64,000 nucleotides of DNA from Cricetomys ansorgei (Eukaryota > Chordata > Mammalia > Rodentia > Nesomyidae): assembly GCA_026225945.1 (NCBI GenBank), contig JAMJFZ010002307.1, positions 5,493,001 through 5,557,000 on the forward strand. The letters are read 5' to 3'. Shown here one piece after another: positions 11,815 through 22,877 of the stretch. Numbering within the stretch: position 1 is the first letter of the stretch; the number at the start of each line of letters is the position of its first letter. The notes under the pieces are model-generated. The model had not been told where the DNA came from and ran no database searches. It saw only the letters and a program-made list of their open reading frames with translations. The translations under genes and the position numbers were made by a program.

Positions 11815-11957
11815 AGATATGCATGGAGTTAGGGAGAGGATATTTGTACCCCAGGGCTGAAGTTTCAGGCAGTTGTGAGTTGTGGGGGCTGAGACTTGAA
11901 CTTGGTCTCTGTGGGAGTAGTAGGTGCTTTTAATTACTGAGAAATCTCTCCAGCCCC
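11811..11957 (-). mobile_element. B2-family SINE, antisense
   Basis: It ends in TGAGAAATCTCTCCAGCCCC, the reverse complement of a B2 head. Diverged tail merges with (TG)n. Confidence 0.8.
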
Positions 11958-12344
11958 AACTATTTTCTCCTACAATTTTTTAGGAGTTTGCAGTGTGGAA
12001 GTTTTTTGCACAAGCCTCTCTATCACCATAGAGAAACTTGCAGTTCTAATCTAACTTGTGTTTGTCCATTTTCTTACAACAATATGCACAAGGGCCTTGG
12101 GGTGGGCCTTGCAGGTTTTGTTCATCATGATGTGGGCCAAGATGGCTTTATCCTTTGAAAAAAATACTTGTCAAATAAAATGTCTAAGCAGCAAAGAACA
12201 TACCTGTTTTGAGGAAGCAAACATTGCTTTAATAGTCAATTTGAGACATTTACATATGATAAAACTCAGGGTCCCATGTAATCACTGTGAATTTCCTAAT
12301 ATAGAACATGAGATAAGTGGTTATGAGTTTAAACATGAACTGAA

Positions 12345-12485
12345 ATGCTGAGCATACTGGGACATGCTCTAATCCCAGTACTTGGAATGGTAGAGGCAGG
12401 AGGATTGGAAAATCAGGGCTATCTTTGACTATATGGAAATTTTGTGGCCAACCTGAGCTATAGGAGACCATGTCTCAAAAAATAA
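12345..12485 (+). mobile_element. Old B1/B4-like SINE
   Basis: Diverged: CTAATCCCAGTACTTGGAAT, AGGCAGGAGGATTG and ACCATGTCTCAAAAAATAA. Confidence 0.7.
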
Positions 12486-13157
12486 GTGGAAGAGGAAAGT
12501 GTTTCGGTGCTTTGTTATGTGCATATTTACTAAATATCTTCACTTCCTCATGCACTCTTTAGTCAGTAGTATGTTATTTTAAGCAGTCTTATGGGTTTTA
12601 GAACTGTCCTGTAGTTACAACCTCACTGTAGAAATGCTGGCCTAAATCCCAAGACACCTTCCCTCCCTTTCACATCAGCTAGCATCAGTGATATTGGGTC
12701 CATAGTCAGGGAGTCTCCTCCTTCTGCCTCTCATCTCTTGCCTTTCTGCTCCCTGCACGCCAGGTGTAGGTCTCATGGCCAGTAGGAGTCTACACATGAA
12801 CCAGGCCGCTCTCCATCGCCTACCCTGCAGGTGGCTATCAGCATTATCTACCTAGACACAGATCAGATGGTCTCTCCCACCCTAGTTTTATGAGTCTTCC
12901 ATTTTTTTCAATCTCATTATTTTTGATCTAGCTTCTAATAAAGCAATAACTTCCTTAGACTGCCACTCGAAGTTGCACCTCACTAAGAAAACATTCGTGC
13001 CTCTTACCGTCTCTGCAGATCTCCACTGAACTCCTGTCAAACTCAGTCCACTATTGTCCTAATCATAGTATCGCTTAAAAACAAAACACACAAACAATGA
13101 CTGCTCACATTAGTCTGTTTGCTCTAAGGGCTGTTTGGTTAACAGAATATTTTGGTG

Positions 13158-13283
13158 ATGACTGGGTGGTGGTGGCACACACCATTAATCCCAGCACTTG
13201 GGACGAGAACAGCCTGGTCTACAGAGTGAGTTCCAGGACAGCCAGAGTTACAACAGAGAAACCCTGTATTGGAAAAAAAAAAA
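13158..13283 (+). mobile_element. B1 SINE with internal deletion
   Basis: Sense B1: AATCCCAGCACTTGGGA jumps directly to CAGCCTGGTCTACAGAGTG, then GTTACAACAGAGAAACCC and an A-run. The A-box to middle part is missing. Confidence 0.88.
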
Positions 13284-14494
13284 GATATTTTGGTGACACT
13301 CAGCTCTGTAATGATGGGAAGTGAGGAAATATTTGTGGTGTTTCTCTAAGTGAAAATCTTGAATTTTATGAGATCCTCTCCTCAACTTGGCCTGACATTT
13401 TAATGACATTTGATGTCCTTACAGCTCCTATAGTTTTTGCTCTATCCAGTCACTCACTGTCACCAAAGATTGTTAAATGTCATTAACACAAAAACGGTAA
13501 GTTCTTAGGCAAGCTCAGGGAATTGTGCCCATGGGGACAGATCATGGGGCTCCTCTTACAGAGATTCTGCTCTTCTGCTCAGTAAATCCTTCCATTTGGC
13601 ATCTTCTACCTCTTCTCTCTCACAAGTTTCAAGTTAAAACTGGAAGATGTTTGTCGTCCTCATCTTGGTTTGGATCCTGGCACTCTAGAGTGAACTTAAG
13701 GGTTTCCAACTAAGTGACGAAGGAAGGCTGGAGGGAGAGCGTGGAGAATGCGGAGGGACGAAAGAGTTCCAGGAACTGAAGTGGAGAAAAGCTGATGTCC
13801 TCACCCAGGATAAACAGGAAGAGCCCCTCAGTGCTCTCAGCAGATGACGTGAACATGCATGCATGCTCCATGGCTGACAGATACATTCTATTTGAGTAAG
13901 GTGAGGAGGAAAAGTGTGCTAGTGTCTTGTTTATGTGTCTCTGTGAGCATGCCACATGCATGCGGTGCTCTCTCAGGGCAGAAATGGCGCCTGGTTCCAC
14001 AATTCTGTAGGAAGAATCTTTTAACCCTTTATAAAGGAGAGAGAAGAATTTGTTGAAAGCAGTCCTATCCATACTGAAGATAATGGCTGTATTCCATTTT
14101 ATGTACAGATACATATGACTATGCTATTAAAAATTATAAGCTACTCATTATTCATTCTAATGTTAATTTCTGGTGTTTGGGAATTGAAACAAATGCTTAC
14201 ACACATATTTCAGGTATTTCAGCTTTCATTCTGAAAAATGGACGTATCTACATAAATCTGGAAGACGTAAGTACTTATGTAGTACGTAAAGACATACGTT
14301 CATATGTAGTACATAAGCGGTAGATAGTACATCAATCTATCTTACCAAGGAGGAACTCATCCAAAAGGAAGAGAAAACAGAAGTACAGATGTTTGGTCAT
14401 GTCCAACATGTCCTTGTAAGGAGGGAGCATATTTACAGTTGTCACTTAGATTATTAGTCATCACAGCCATCCTGGTCTGAGGGATGCAGAAGCA

Positions 14495-14735
14495 AGCAAG
14501 AGTCTGGAGAGTTGTCTCAGTCAGTACAGCACTTGCCACATAAGCACAAAGATCTGAGTATGACCTCCAGAACCCACCTGAAAAAGCTGTGTGGTGTGGC
14601 ATACACTTGCAGTCTTTGAGCTAGGGAGTTGGAGACAGGAAGACACCTCTAGTTCACTGGCCATCCAGCCTAGTATAACTGGTGAGCTTTAGGTTCAGAG
14701 AAAGACCTGTCTCAAAAAACAGAACAAAACAAAAG
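14495..14735 (+). mobile_element. B4-type SINE (ID plus B1)
   Basis: An ID/B2-like head (GTTGTCTCAGTCAGTACAGC) followed by a B1-like half with GGGAGTTGGAGACAGGAAGA and CCTGTCTCAAAAAAC. Confidence 0.75.
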
Positions 14736-15039
14736 CAAAAATACAACCCCACACAAATCAACAACCAAAACAGGATAGAAGACACCCTGAAGAACAGCAA
14801 TATTCAAGGCTGATTTCTCAACATATACATAAATGTGCATTTACACACATGTGCGCTTACACACAAATGTGAACACACACGCAGTAAGTAACCTCTCGGA
14901 AAGCTGCTGTTGTGTAACCTCCCTGAGTCACCCAGCCCTCTTAGAAGTATTGGTGATACAGCGACAGGGACTGTATATTAATAGTGACAACATCTGTATT
15001 GGTAACATGAAATGTTGTTCAGTCCCTGTTGTTATCTGG

Positions 15040-15145
15040 ATGTAATCCCAGATACCTGGGAGGCTGAGACAGGAGGATTGAAAATTCAAGGTCTGTCTGG
15101 GTATCAGAGTTAAGTTCAAGGCTGACCTTGAACAATTTAATGACA
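15040..15145 (+). mobile_element. Old B1-like SINE
   Basis: TGTAATCCCAGATACCTGGG followed by GAGACAGGAGGATTG and AAGGCTGACCTTG. Diverged and truncated. Confidence 0.6.
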
Positions 15146-15158
15146 AAGGTGGCAGGGC

Positions 15159-15310
15159 CACTGGAGAGTTGTCTCAGAGGTTAAGAGCATTGACTGCTCT
15201 TCCAGAGGACCCGGGTTCAATTCCCAGTATCCACATGGCAGCTCACAACTGTCTGTAACTTCTGTTCCAGGGGATGTGACACCCTCAGACCGTCATACAT
15301 ACTGGTCTGA
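15159..15310 (+). mobile_element. B2-family SINE
   Basis: GAGAGTTGTCTCAGAGGTTAAG, CTGCTCTTCCAGAGGACCC and CACATGGCAGCTCACAACTG. Tail truncated. Confidence 0.88.
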
Positions 15311-16804
15311 GCTTGAATTCTACCTCTGCGCAGAATGGTCATGATAAAATCTAGTTATTCTCTTCCATGAGCCTTAATTTCCTTGGAGTCTGAGCCATCA
15401 ATCAGTTCCCCACTGGGTAGAAACATGGATGCTACCGTTGCGTCACACAGGTAAATAGTCTCCCTGACAGTTCCAGCAAGACTCCTAAAGCCTTGAATTA
15501 AGGGGAAAGAGCACAGGCAGAATAGTGCCAATGCTTAATTGGGTCCTTGTGGATTTCATCACCTAAAAGTAGACATACATAGTGACTCTAAAGGGAGTCA
15601 AAAGAATAAATGACTAATAAATTAAAAAATTAAATTCTGTGTATTTTCATGCTCTTTGACTAAATTTTATTGCTACTGCTGCTTTTCTTTCTAAGCGAGA
15701 AGGCACGCCAGATCTTTATAACAAAAGATCTTTAAAACTAAACAGGTTAGTTTCAGATGTGAAATCTGTCCAGTGTGCTATTAGCTATTTCTCAAAAAAG
15801 AGACGTGGCTTTACTTAACTTCCTCTTTGTCCTTTAAGATAATCACTCGAAATATTTTTTTCCCTTAGCATTTTCCCAAAGAAACAGAAAGACTGGGGGA
15901 TGCGGGGGAGAAAAAAGAGAGCATTGTAGAAATGTTTGACGAGTAGTTAACTGTTTTGGACTTTATTTTCCTGGCCAAATTTAAAGCCATGCTGTCTTAA
16001 TCGGATAGTAAACAGAAGCCAACACCGAATAAACTGGACCTGGTAGAAACAGCTTTACACGTTCCTGTGTTGTATTTGCAGAAGAAATCGTTCTCATGTA
16101 GTAAGCATGTGTCACACAGAAATGCCGAATGAAGTAATGCCTATAATTCCATGGTGAACTGACATCTGCCAAGGGCTTTTGCTTTATCACATGATGATCT
16201 TGGGTGGAAATATTCCCAAGGCTGAAGTATTATGTTTAGCATGTGCATGAAGAAGACTGGAGGAGTACTTCATGGAATGTTGAGGCAGTAGAGCCCAGAG
16301 GCAGCAGACACCCTGGACTGTTGTCCTTATTGAGTGGGTGGGAGACTTGAGAGCCACACACAGCCCTGCTGGAGTGGGAGTGAACTTCTGGAATGTATCC
16401 ACCTTCATCTCTTAGCCTAGACTCATAGCCTCCTAATTTAGCCAGGAAGACTCCGTGTTTATGCCCTTCATCCCACAAGCTGACAGTGACATGCACCAGC
16501 CTCACAAGACCATCTTTCAAACCCCTTCTCATGGCATACAGTTAAAGGAAATTTGTCCAGCCCCTTTCCTCGGGGACAACTCTAGTTAAAGGTTCTTCTG
16601 CACACGTTTCCTTCAGCAATCATCCCTGACTATCTTTCGCTCCAGAGGCCACAGGATTTAGAGTTGTCCAAATGGATTTCTGTACCTTGTTTTCACAAAG
16701 CCAACAGGGTGTTCTACTTCACTCTGATATCTGGTATCTGTGGGCCTTTGTCAGACTTCTATTTCGATGGCCTGCTAGAAATGATTTTGGAGAACCATTG
16801 CACG

Positions 16805-16831
16805 TACACACACACACACACACACACACAC
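16805..16831. repeat. (CA)n microsatellite
   Basis: About 13 CA units. Confidence 0.95.
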
Positions 16832-16954
16832 TCCTTTTACAGGTAAGTGTATGTAAGAGAGTTTTAAATCAACCCTGGTGTTAAAGTGACGGCTTCATAT
16901 CTCATGAATCCATCCTTTGACATTTTTGAAATATTTACTTCCGTTATTTTTATG

Positions 16955-17128
16955 TGGTGTGTGTGTGTGTGTGTGTGTGTGCGCACGCGTGTGTGAATGT
17001 ATGCCATTTGTGTGCAAATGCTGGAGTTATATGTGGTTGTGAGCCGCCTGTTGTGGGTGCTGGGAACAAAACCCAGGCTCTCTGGAAGAGCAGCAGCTCT
17101 CTTAACCACTGAATCATCTCTCTGGCTC
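16955..17128 (-). mobile_element. (GT)n plus antisense B2-family SINE
   Basis: (GT)n is followed by an antisense B2 with GGGTGCTGGGAACAAAACCC and CTTAACCACTGAATCATCTC. Confidence 0.82.
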
Positions 17129-17474
17129 AACATTTTTGAGCACATATTTATTTATCAATTAATATTGTAAAATTCAGCAAACATTTGCTTATGATCTAGA
17201 TGTGAAGCTTGGGCACATAAAAATGTTTTAAAAAACCCAGAAAATCACATACAAGCAAAGACAGCAGATGAGGGTGCTTCCATCCTCAGTGACAGACTGT
17301 CAGCTGATGCTTTGTGTGGAGGCACACAGCTAGGGATGTACGCAGTTGTAACCAATGGGATGTGTGTCGCTCCTGAGAGCAGGCATCTGGGAATTGTGTC
17401 TGGCTTTTGTTCACCCTGTCCCTTATTCGGATTCCCCATTCCCACCACGAGGCATTGTGACTTAAATCCTGTGA

Positions 17475-17755
17475 GGCACTTTGAAGCTTTCTCCCTCATT
17501 TTTACTAGTTCTTTGAGAATTTCGTATATTGTGTTTTGATCATCTTCACCCTGTGCTTCCTAGAGCCTCCCTGCTTCCCTACCTACCCAACCTTGTGTAA
17601 CTCTTCAAAAACCCACCAAGTCCTGTTTCTGCTGCCCATATGCTCTTGGATGCATGGCCTGGATCCCACAGCAGGGCGGTTGACCTTGCAGGGGCCACTC
17701 TTTGCACTCACTATACTTCAGCTCCTGTACTGGTCACTCCTTCTACTACAGGGCC
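17475..17755 (-). mobile_element. LINE-1 fragment (rodent Lx-like), antisense
   Basis: Matches from memory an antisense rodent L1 piece: TATTGTGTTTTGATCATCTTC, CTGCCCATATGCTCTTGGAT, ATGGCCTGGATC and GCAGGGGCCACTCTTTG. Confidence 0.6.
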
Positions 17756-17758
<3 letters not shown>

Positions 17759-17797
<39 letters not shown>

Positions 17798-18207
17798 AGT
17801 GTGTGTGTGTGTGTGTGTGCATCAATGTGTGTGTGTGTGCATCAATGTGTGTGTGTGTGCATGAATGTGTATATGTGTGTCAATGTGTGTATGTCAGTGT
17901 GAGTGTGTGTATGTCAGTGTGTGTGTATATGTGTGTCAGTGTGTGTGTCAGTATGAATGTGTGTGTGTCAGTGCATGTATGTGTGCATGTCAGCATGAGT
18001 GTGTGTGTGTCAGTGTGTGTGTGTGTCAGTGTGAATGTGTGTGTGTCAGTGTATATGTCTGTGTGTCAGTGTGTGTTTATGTGTGTGTCAGTGTGTGTGT
18101 GTCAATATGTGTGTATCAGTGTGAGTGTGTGTGTTTATGTGTGTGTGTGTGTGTGTCTGTGTGTGTCTGTGTGTGTATTTCAGTGTGTGTGTGTGTGTGT
18201 GTGTGTA
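17759..18207. repeat. Long imperfect (TG)n array
   Basis: About 450 bp of (TG)n broken by recurring CAGTGTG, CATCAATG and TATG interruptions. It creates long Cys/Val open frames of 226, 126 and 74 codons that are artefacts. Confidence 0.95.
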
Positions 18208-18350
18208 TGGAGGTAAGAAAAAGGAATCAGATCCTCTGGGGTTGAAGGTACAATGGTTGTGAGCCCTCTAGTATGGGTGCTGGGAATTGAACTCTAGTCC
18301 TCTGGAAGAACAGCAGGCACTCTTAACCTCTGTGCCATCTCTCCAGTCCC
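18208..18350 (-). mobile_element. B2-family SINE, antisense
   Basis: GGGTGCTGGGAATTGAACTC then CTTAACCTCTGTGCCATC and TCTCCAGTCCC: reverse complement of a B2 head and body. Confidence 0.85.
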
Positions 18351-18619
18351 ATGAATTCTGAGTTTCATCCTTATGATCCCATTACAACTTTAGCTCAAGA
18401 AGTGCTCTAGTTTTCTTCTTTCTTCAACCTAAGGCTGTCAAGAGGAAACCCAGCATGTCTGTTTTGCTCAATGCTGATGTCTCCTACCAGCGGTGAGGAA
18501 TGTAGTTAACACTCAATAAATATTTGGGGAAAATTCAAATTGACCAGAGTCTGAATATTCTGTTCTAAAAAAACAAAAACAAAAACAAAACACCCTCCCC
18601 AAAAGCCTCCCAAAACAAA

Positions 18620-18717
18620 TGTTTGTCAGGTGTGGGTACACGTCCCTAATCCTAGCTACCGGAGAGGCCAAGACAGGAGGGATGCAAGATCAAGACCTGC
18701 CTGAATTATTTACATCA

Positions 18718-18782
<65 letters not shown>

Positions 18783-18855
18783 AAAGGCTAGGGATGTAGC
18801 TCAGAGGTCTAAGACCTGCACGAAACCCTTGGGTTCAATCCCTAGTATAACATAG
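18620..18855 (+). mobile_element. B1-like piece, (AT)n/T-run and ID-like SINE
   Basis: A B1-like piece (CTAATCCTAGCTACCGGAG) is followed by a pure (AT)n of about 49 bases (18,720-18,768), a T-run to about 18,782, and an ID-type tRNA-derived element (GGCTAGGGATGTAGCTCAG to TTCAATCCCTAG). Confidence 0.7.
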
Positions 18856-19753
18856 AATAACATAAAAGGGAAAGGAAAAAAAAATTCTTTGGTCTATAGC
18901 TGAGGGATACAACTGATTCCCACTGTATTTTCTCAAGTACTAATAAGCCAGACCCTTTCTGGCTAGGACCACTGTTTCCCACATGAGTCATTAAAGAAGG
19001 AAAGGAGCTCTTCTGAAGTGGTTCCCTTTGCAGTGAATGAAAGTTGTGACTTCGTGACTAAGCCAACATAATCTCCAGTGCTTATCTAGCTTGTTAAAAT
19101 CGCTGGGACTATCCTAGCCCTAGATCGGCCTCTGTGACCTGCTATTCCAGGAACGGCAGTATTTTGATTTTGACCTTAGGTCCTTTTATGCCATTTCCTG
19201 AGAAATTTATCTGATTCACATCCTCAACAGGACCCTTCGCGTATTCAGTTCTCTATGCAGGGAAGTGAGGCTGTATTTGCAGGTTTGTCAGCTGTACCGT
19301 GACGCAGATTGGGGTCTTAAATGGTCTGTCCTTCCCACCTGCCTCCCTTGGAGGAAGTGTCTACTACTTGGTTCTCACAACCGGCTGAAGCACTGGCTCA
19401 GAACTAAGTTCCTTACTTTCAAAGCAATTTACCTGGCTCAGAATCCCTTAGGGATCGTGTCAACAGATGCTGTTCTCCCCAGTGATGCTTCTGCTGAAGG
19501 TACTCTATACTTCTCATTTGAATGTCTGCTCTCAGGGAAGGAGAACATGAGTGTCCATGACAACGACTCCTGCCAGCGAGAGCCAGCGGACTGAGAGGGG
19601 ACTGGGGCGTAGTAGCTCTGTCATCAGGACCCTGACTCTTTTCTTTCTCTTTGCTTCCCAAATGTCATCCTTGTCACAGTGATGTAGAACATAGTCAATT
19701 TGGCGCTGATTTCCATGGCCTCATACTTCTGATCTTGTAATTACTATTCAGTG

Positions 19754-19859
19754 TTTCTTTTCTCTCTTTTCTTCTCCTCCTCCCCCTCCTCCTCCTCCCC
19801 TCCTCCTCCTCCCCTCCTCCTCCTCCTCCTCCTCCTCCTCCTCCTCTTCTTCTTCTTCT
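19754..19859. repeat. 106-nt pure polypyrimidine (TCC)n/(TTC)n tract
   Basis: Every base from 19,754 to 19,859 is C or T, mainly CCT units then TTC units, next to an antisense B1. Confidence 0.95.
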
Positions 19860-19861
19860 AT

Positions 19862-20012
19862 TATTTATTTATTTTTTTAGGCAAGATCTTACTATATAGC
19901 CTTGGCTAGCCTGGAACTTGCTCTGTAGACTAGGCTGACCTCTGACTTACTGATCTGCCTGCCTCTGTCACCTGAAGGCTAGGAATGAAGGTGCGTGTTG
20001 CCATACCTGACT
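19862..20012 (-). mobile_element. Old B1 SINE, antisense
   Basis: GGCAAGATCTTACTATATAG, CTAGCCTGGAACTTGCTC and TGCCATACCTGACTCC: diverged antisense B1. Confidence 0.78.
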
Positions 20013-20454
20013 CCAGATAGTGTGTCTTAAATAAATTACCTACTAGAATTAAAATTATGTCTAGAAACAGATCCTATAGAAAATTCAGAATTACAAGCTC
20101 AATATCAGGAGATGAGTTTAAACCACAGAACAGAATATTATGCAATCATTTAAATGATTTCTAGGATCAGTTGTATGTGTCTCTGGAAAAGAATTATTGT
20201 AAAAAGAGACAGGTTATACGACGTCACCAATAATAAAAACAAGCATAGCAAAAGCAGTAGAGGAACGTCACACTTGTTAGTATCTGTTTTGGGGGAGGGA
20301 GTCTGCTGCCAGGAGCCCACTTCATCTACCTTCGCATGAACCTGTGACACATACACTTTGATTTGTTCCACTGAAGAAGAGAGGACCTGGCAGAAAGGTC
20401 CAGTCGAGGAGTGGTAACCAGATGCCTAGCTACTCTCCCAGCCTCTCTTGCTTG

Positions 20455-20573
20455 CTCTCATTCTTTCCATCCTGTCTGTCTGTCTATCATTTATCTATCC
20501 CTCCATCCTTCCATCTCTCCATTTATCATCTATCTACACATCCATTATCTATCCATCTATCTATCTATCTGTA
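20455..20573. repeat. Imperfect (ATCT)n/(CCAT)n microsatellite
   Basis: Runs of CTGT, ATCT and CCAT tetranucleotides over about 120 bp. Confidence 0.9.
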
Positions 20574-20799
20574 ATATTTGATTTTATTCTATATCCCAGG
20601 CTTATTCGAACACCTCCTCTACCAGCCTCCTATGTGTGTGGCTCCTGGTCTGCCTTACAGCCTAGCAGGTTTTTCTTCCATGCCCTTCATCAATACAGCA
20701 CACTGGTCTGTCCTTGTCCACATCTTTCAACATTTCCACAATGAACCTGTTCTGTTATTGTAAATGACCTTAATAATAGCGATATTTTAGTGACAATTA

Positions 20800-21003
20800 T
20801 TTTTAAAGATTTTTTTAAATGTGTATTAGCCTGAATATGTGTGTGTGCAACACATGTACCTAGTACCTTCAGAGGCCAAAGAAGGCATCGGAGCCCCTGG
20901 AACTGGAGTTACAGACAGTTGTGAACCCCCATGGAGGTTCTGGGAACTGGGTCTGCTGCAAGAGCAGCAAGCAGTATTAACTACTAAGCTGTGACTCCAG
21001 CCG
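20800..21003 (-). mobile_element. B2-family SINE, antisense
   Basis: TTCAGAGGCCAAAGAAGGCA, GGAACTGGAGTTACAGACAG and CTGTGACTCCAGCCGC: diverged antisense B2/B3. Confidence 0.82.
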
Positions 21004-21597
21004 CAATAACAGCAATAACAAAAACTCCTTAGCTTGACTTCCTTTTGTGTATTCCCATTCAAATTGTATATTTGGCATTATCTGTCTCCCAGTTGTCTCT
21101 CGAACTGGGAGCCATCTGGGGAGACCATGGCATCCATAGAAGTGTTTACTCTGCTCTTGGACACCGCCCCCCCCCCCAACACCTGCCCCAAAGGCTCACT
21201 CTAAGGCTTTCTGAGGCTGGAAGATCAGTCCCCGGACTCTCCCAGGTGCCACTTCTGCAGGCTTCTGGCAGTAGCACATTCTTGTCCAGGAAGCTGGCTA
21301 AAACGGCAAGGACATTCCCAGAAATGCTTCCTTCTCATCTCCCCTGGGGCGTGCCTGGTGGGGGGTCAGCCTCTGCACACCAACTCTTGGGGACCAGGAG
21401 GTCAACTGGTACTGAGTTCAGCTCAGAGAATGGTGTCTCTAGGGGACAGCATGAGGAACCTCACAGGCACCAGCCCACCAGGCTGACTATCCTTTATCTG
21501 ATCAGGACAAATTCTGAAACCACTGATTACTGTAAGCTACTCAAATTCGGCCCCTGAGAATTTGGAGAGTTTATTCACGAGTTTAGTGGGGTTAAAA

Positions 21598-21747
21598 ATT
21601 ACCCAGTGTGACCATAGCTCACATCTGTAATCCCAGCAAGCCAGAAACTGAGCCATGAGGATTACTGGGAGATTGAGTGCAACTCGGGATGTAAAACCTT
21701 TGCTCAAAAAAAAAAAAAAAGTACACACACACACACACACACACACG
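21598..21747 (+). mobile_element. Old B1-like SINE with A-run and (AC)n
   Basis: CACATCTGTAATCCCAGCAA, a degraded body, then 15 A residues and (AC)n. Confidence 0.6.
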
Positions 21748-21854
21748 TATATAAATACATATATATTTAATTAATTTAAAATTTTAAAATTCACTGTTAC
21801 TTCTAGAGGGAAAATTATTGTAGAGTGATACATATACATATATATGCACATCAG

Positions 21855-21988
21855 ACGTGTGTGTGTGTGTGTGTGTGCGCGCGCGCGTGTAGCTGGCCTT
21901 GAACTCTATGTAGCTGCTCCTGGTCTTGAACTCCCTGATTCTTTCTCCCAAATGCTGGCATTTCAGAAGAGTACCACCACAGGCTGCT
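21855..21988 (-). mobile_element. (GT)n/(GC)n and old antisense B1
   Basis: (GT)n then (GC)n, followed by GCTGGCCTTGAACTCTATG and TACCACCACAGGCTGC. Confidence 0.6.
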
Positions 21989-22439
21989 CTCACCCTACCC
22001 TCAATAGATCTTGTTCTAAGCAGATTATGTTACTTTAAGAGTTAATTACATCTGTGGTTGGTGGGAGCAGAGAAATGGAAAAAATATTGTTTTGGTGCCG
22101 AGCCTAGGAATCAAAGTCATGATTTCGGGCTCTGGAGGAGCAAGTTCCCCCGGGTCACTGGAGGATTCTGCCCTGCGCCTGCCCAGCCAAGTGAGACTTG
22201 CCAGCCTGGTGGCAGGTTCTTCTGCCTAGAAAGAACCCTTCAGTTCCCAGTCCTGCTGGGGGTGGGTGGGGGAGAGGGGTAGCGGATGGCACCCCTAAAT
22301 CTATTTCTTGGTGACCAAAGTGAAGGCTGTCTGTGGAGCTGGTATCTTGCGTGTTTTCAAATCTGAAAACCCTACTTTCTAGGGTCCGGGAGTCGGTTTT
22401 TGCAAGTTCCACTGTGTCTAATGGAGTTTGGGGGCCACT

Positions 22440-22877
22440 GCGTACTGCGTGGGTTTGGCACATCTACGCTGCGCTCACCCCTAGCTGAGCAGCTCCAGAG
22501 ACTAGAGCGTTGCGGGGAGGGGTGGGGTGGGGGTCCGGGTGGGGATGGTAGTGGGTGGGGATCGGCCGGGGTGATGGTCCCCGGCAGGGAGGTTCGGGAC
22601 AGAGAGTGTCCCGGGCCGGTGGGGAGAGTCCCCGACCTCAGGCGGTGCGCTCCAGACTCCGGCAGTTTCCTGCCTGGGCGCGGCGGTGTCCGCCCCAACC
22701 GCCGAGCAGCGCAGAGGAGAAACGCGATAGGAGGCAGCAGCTGGCCTCCCACCACCCTAAAAATAATCCACCCGCTGACTGCCGACCGGGCAGGAAAACT
22801 TGTCCCATGGAGTGCGTGAGCTCCTCGGCTTGCTACAGAGCGATCGGATCGCCAACCGCTTTGAGGAGTCACTGACT
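22440..22877 (+). promoter_or_regulatory. Abcc9: CpG-rich Abcc9 promoter and probable noncoding exon 1
   Basis: This block is markedly GC-rich, with about 34 CpGs by hand count in 430 bp, while the surrounding DNA is CpG-poor. It holds G-rich GC-box-like runs (22,511-22,560), no clear TATA box, and a perfect MEF2-type site at 22,757-22,766. It lies 4.6 kb upstream of the first coding exon on the same strand. A donor-like GT at 22,878-22,879 (context GACT/GTAAGC) would end a noncoding first exon at 22,877. The exon start cannot be fixed from sequence alone. Open frames on both strands here reflect base composition, not protein. Promoter assignment is an inference from position and composition. 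Confidence 0.7.
22757..22766 (+). promoter_or_regulatory. MEF2-type binding site
   Basis: CTAAAAATAA matches the MEF2 consensus CTA(A/T)4TA(A/G) at every position. It sits in the CpG-rich promoter block, 111 bases before the proposed exon 1 donor. MEF2 factors drive muscle genes, and SUR2 is the muscle-type KATP subunit, so the site fits the expected expression. Occupancy is not shown by sequence. Confidence 0.55.

Larger units (their letters stand above)
12486..16804. other. Intergenic block 3, no gene seen
   Basis: Apart from the listed B1, B4 and B2 elements, 12,486-13,157, 13,284-14,494 and 15,311-16,804 show no recognisable gene, RNA or repeat. Base composition is ordinary and slightly AT-rich. 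Confidence 0.55.
18856..22440. other. Intergenic block 4, just upstream of the promoter
   Basis: It holds a polypyrimidine tract, a tetranucleotide repeat and several SINEs listed separately. The parts 18,856-19,753 and 21,004-21,597 are unassigned. A 170-codon forward open frame at 21,045-21,557 has no recognisable family and begins inside repeat flank, so I do not call it a gene. 22,011-22,440 leads into the CpG block without clear signals. Confidence 0.5.

Noticed and set aside
17536..18216. 226-codon forward open frame, the longest in the window
   Set aside because: Almost wholly translated (TG)n repeat giving Cys/Val runs; no domain and no conservation argument.
18786..18855. tRNA-like sequence (also near 24,700 and 63,345)
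   Set aside because: These are ID-type SINEs derived from a tRNA, with degenerate boxes and A-rich or simple-repeat neighbours; not functional tRNA genes.
21045..21557. 170-codon forward open frame
   Set aside because: No family resemblance, and it starts just after an antisense B2. Possible but unsupported; a blastp search and RNA evidence would decide.
22372..22872. Open frames of 100-166 codons on both strands at the CpG block
   Set aside because: GC-rich DNA has few stops; no recognisable protein, and the block is better explained as a promoter with a noncoding exon.
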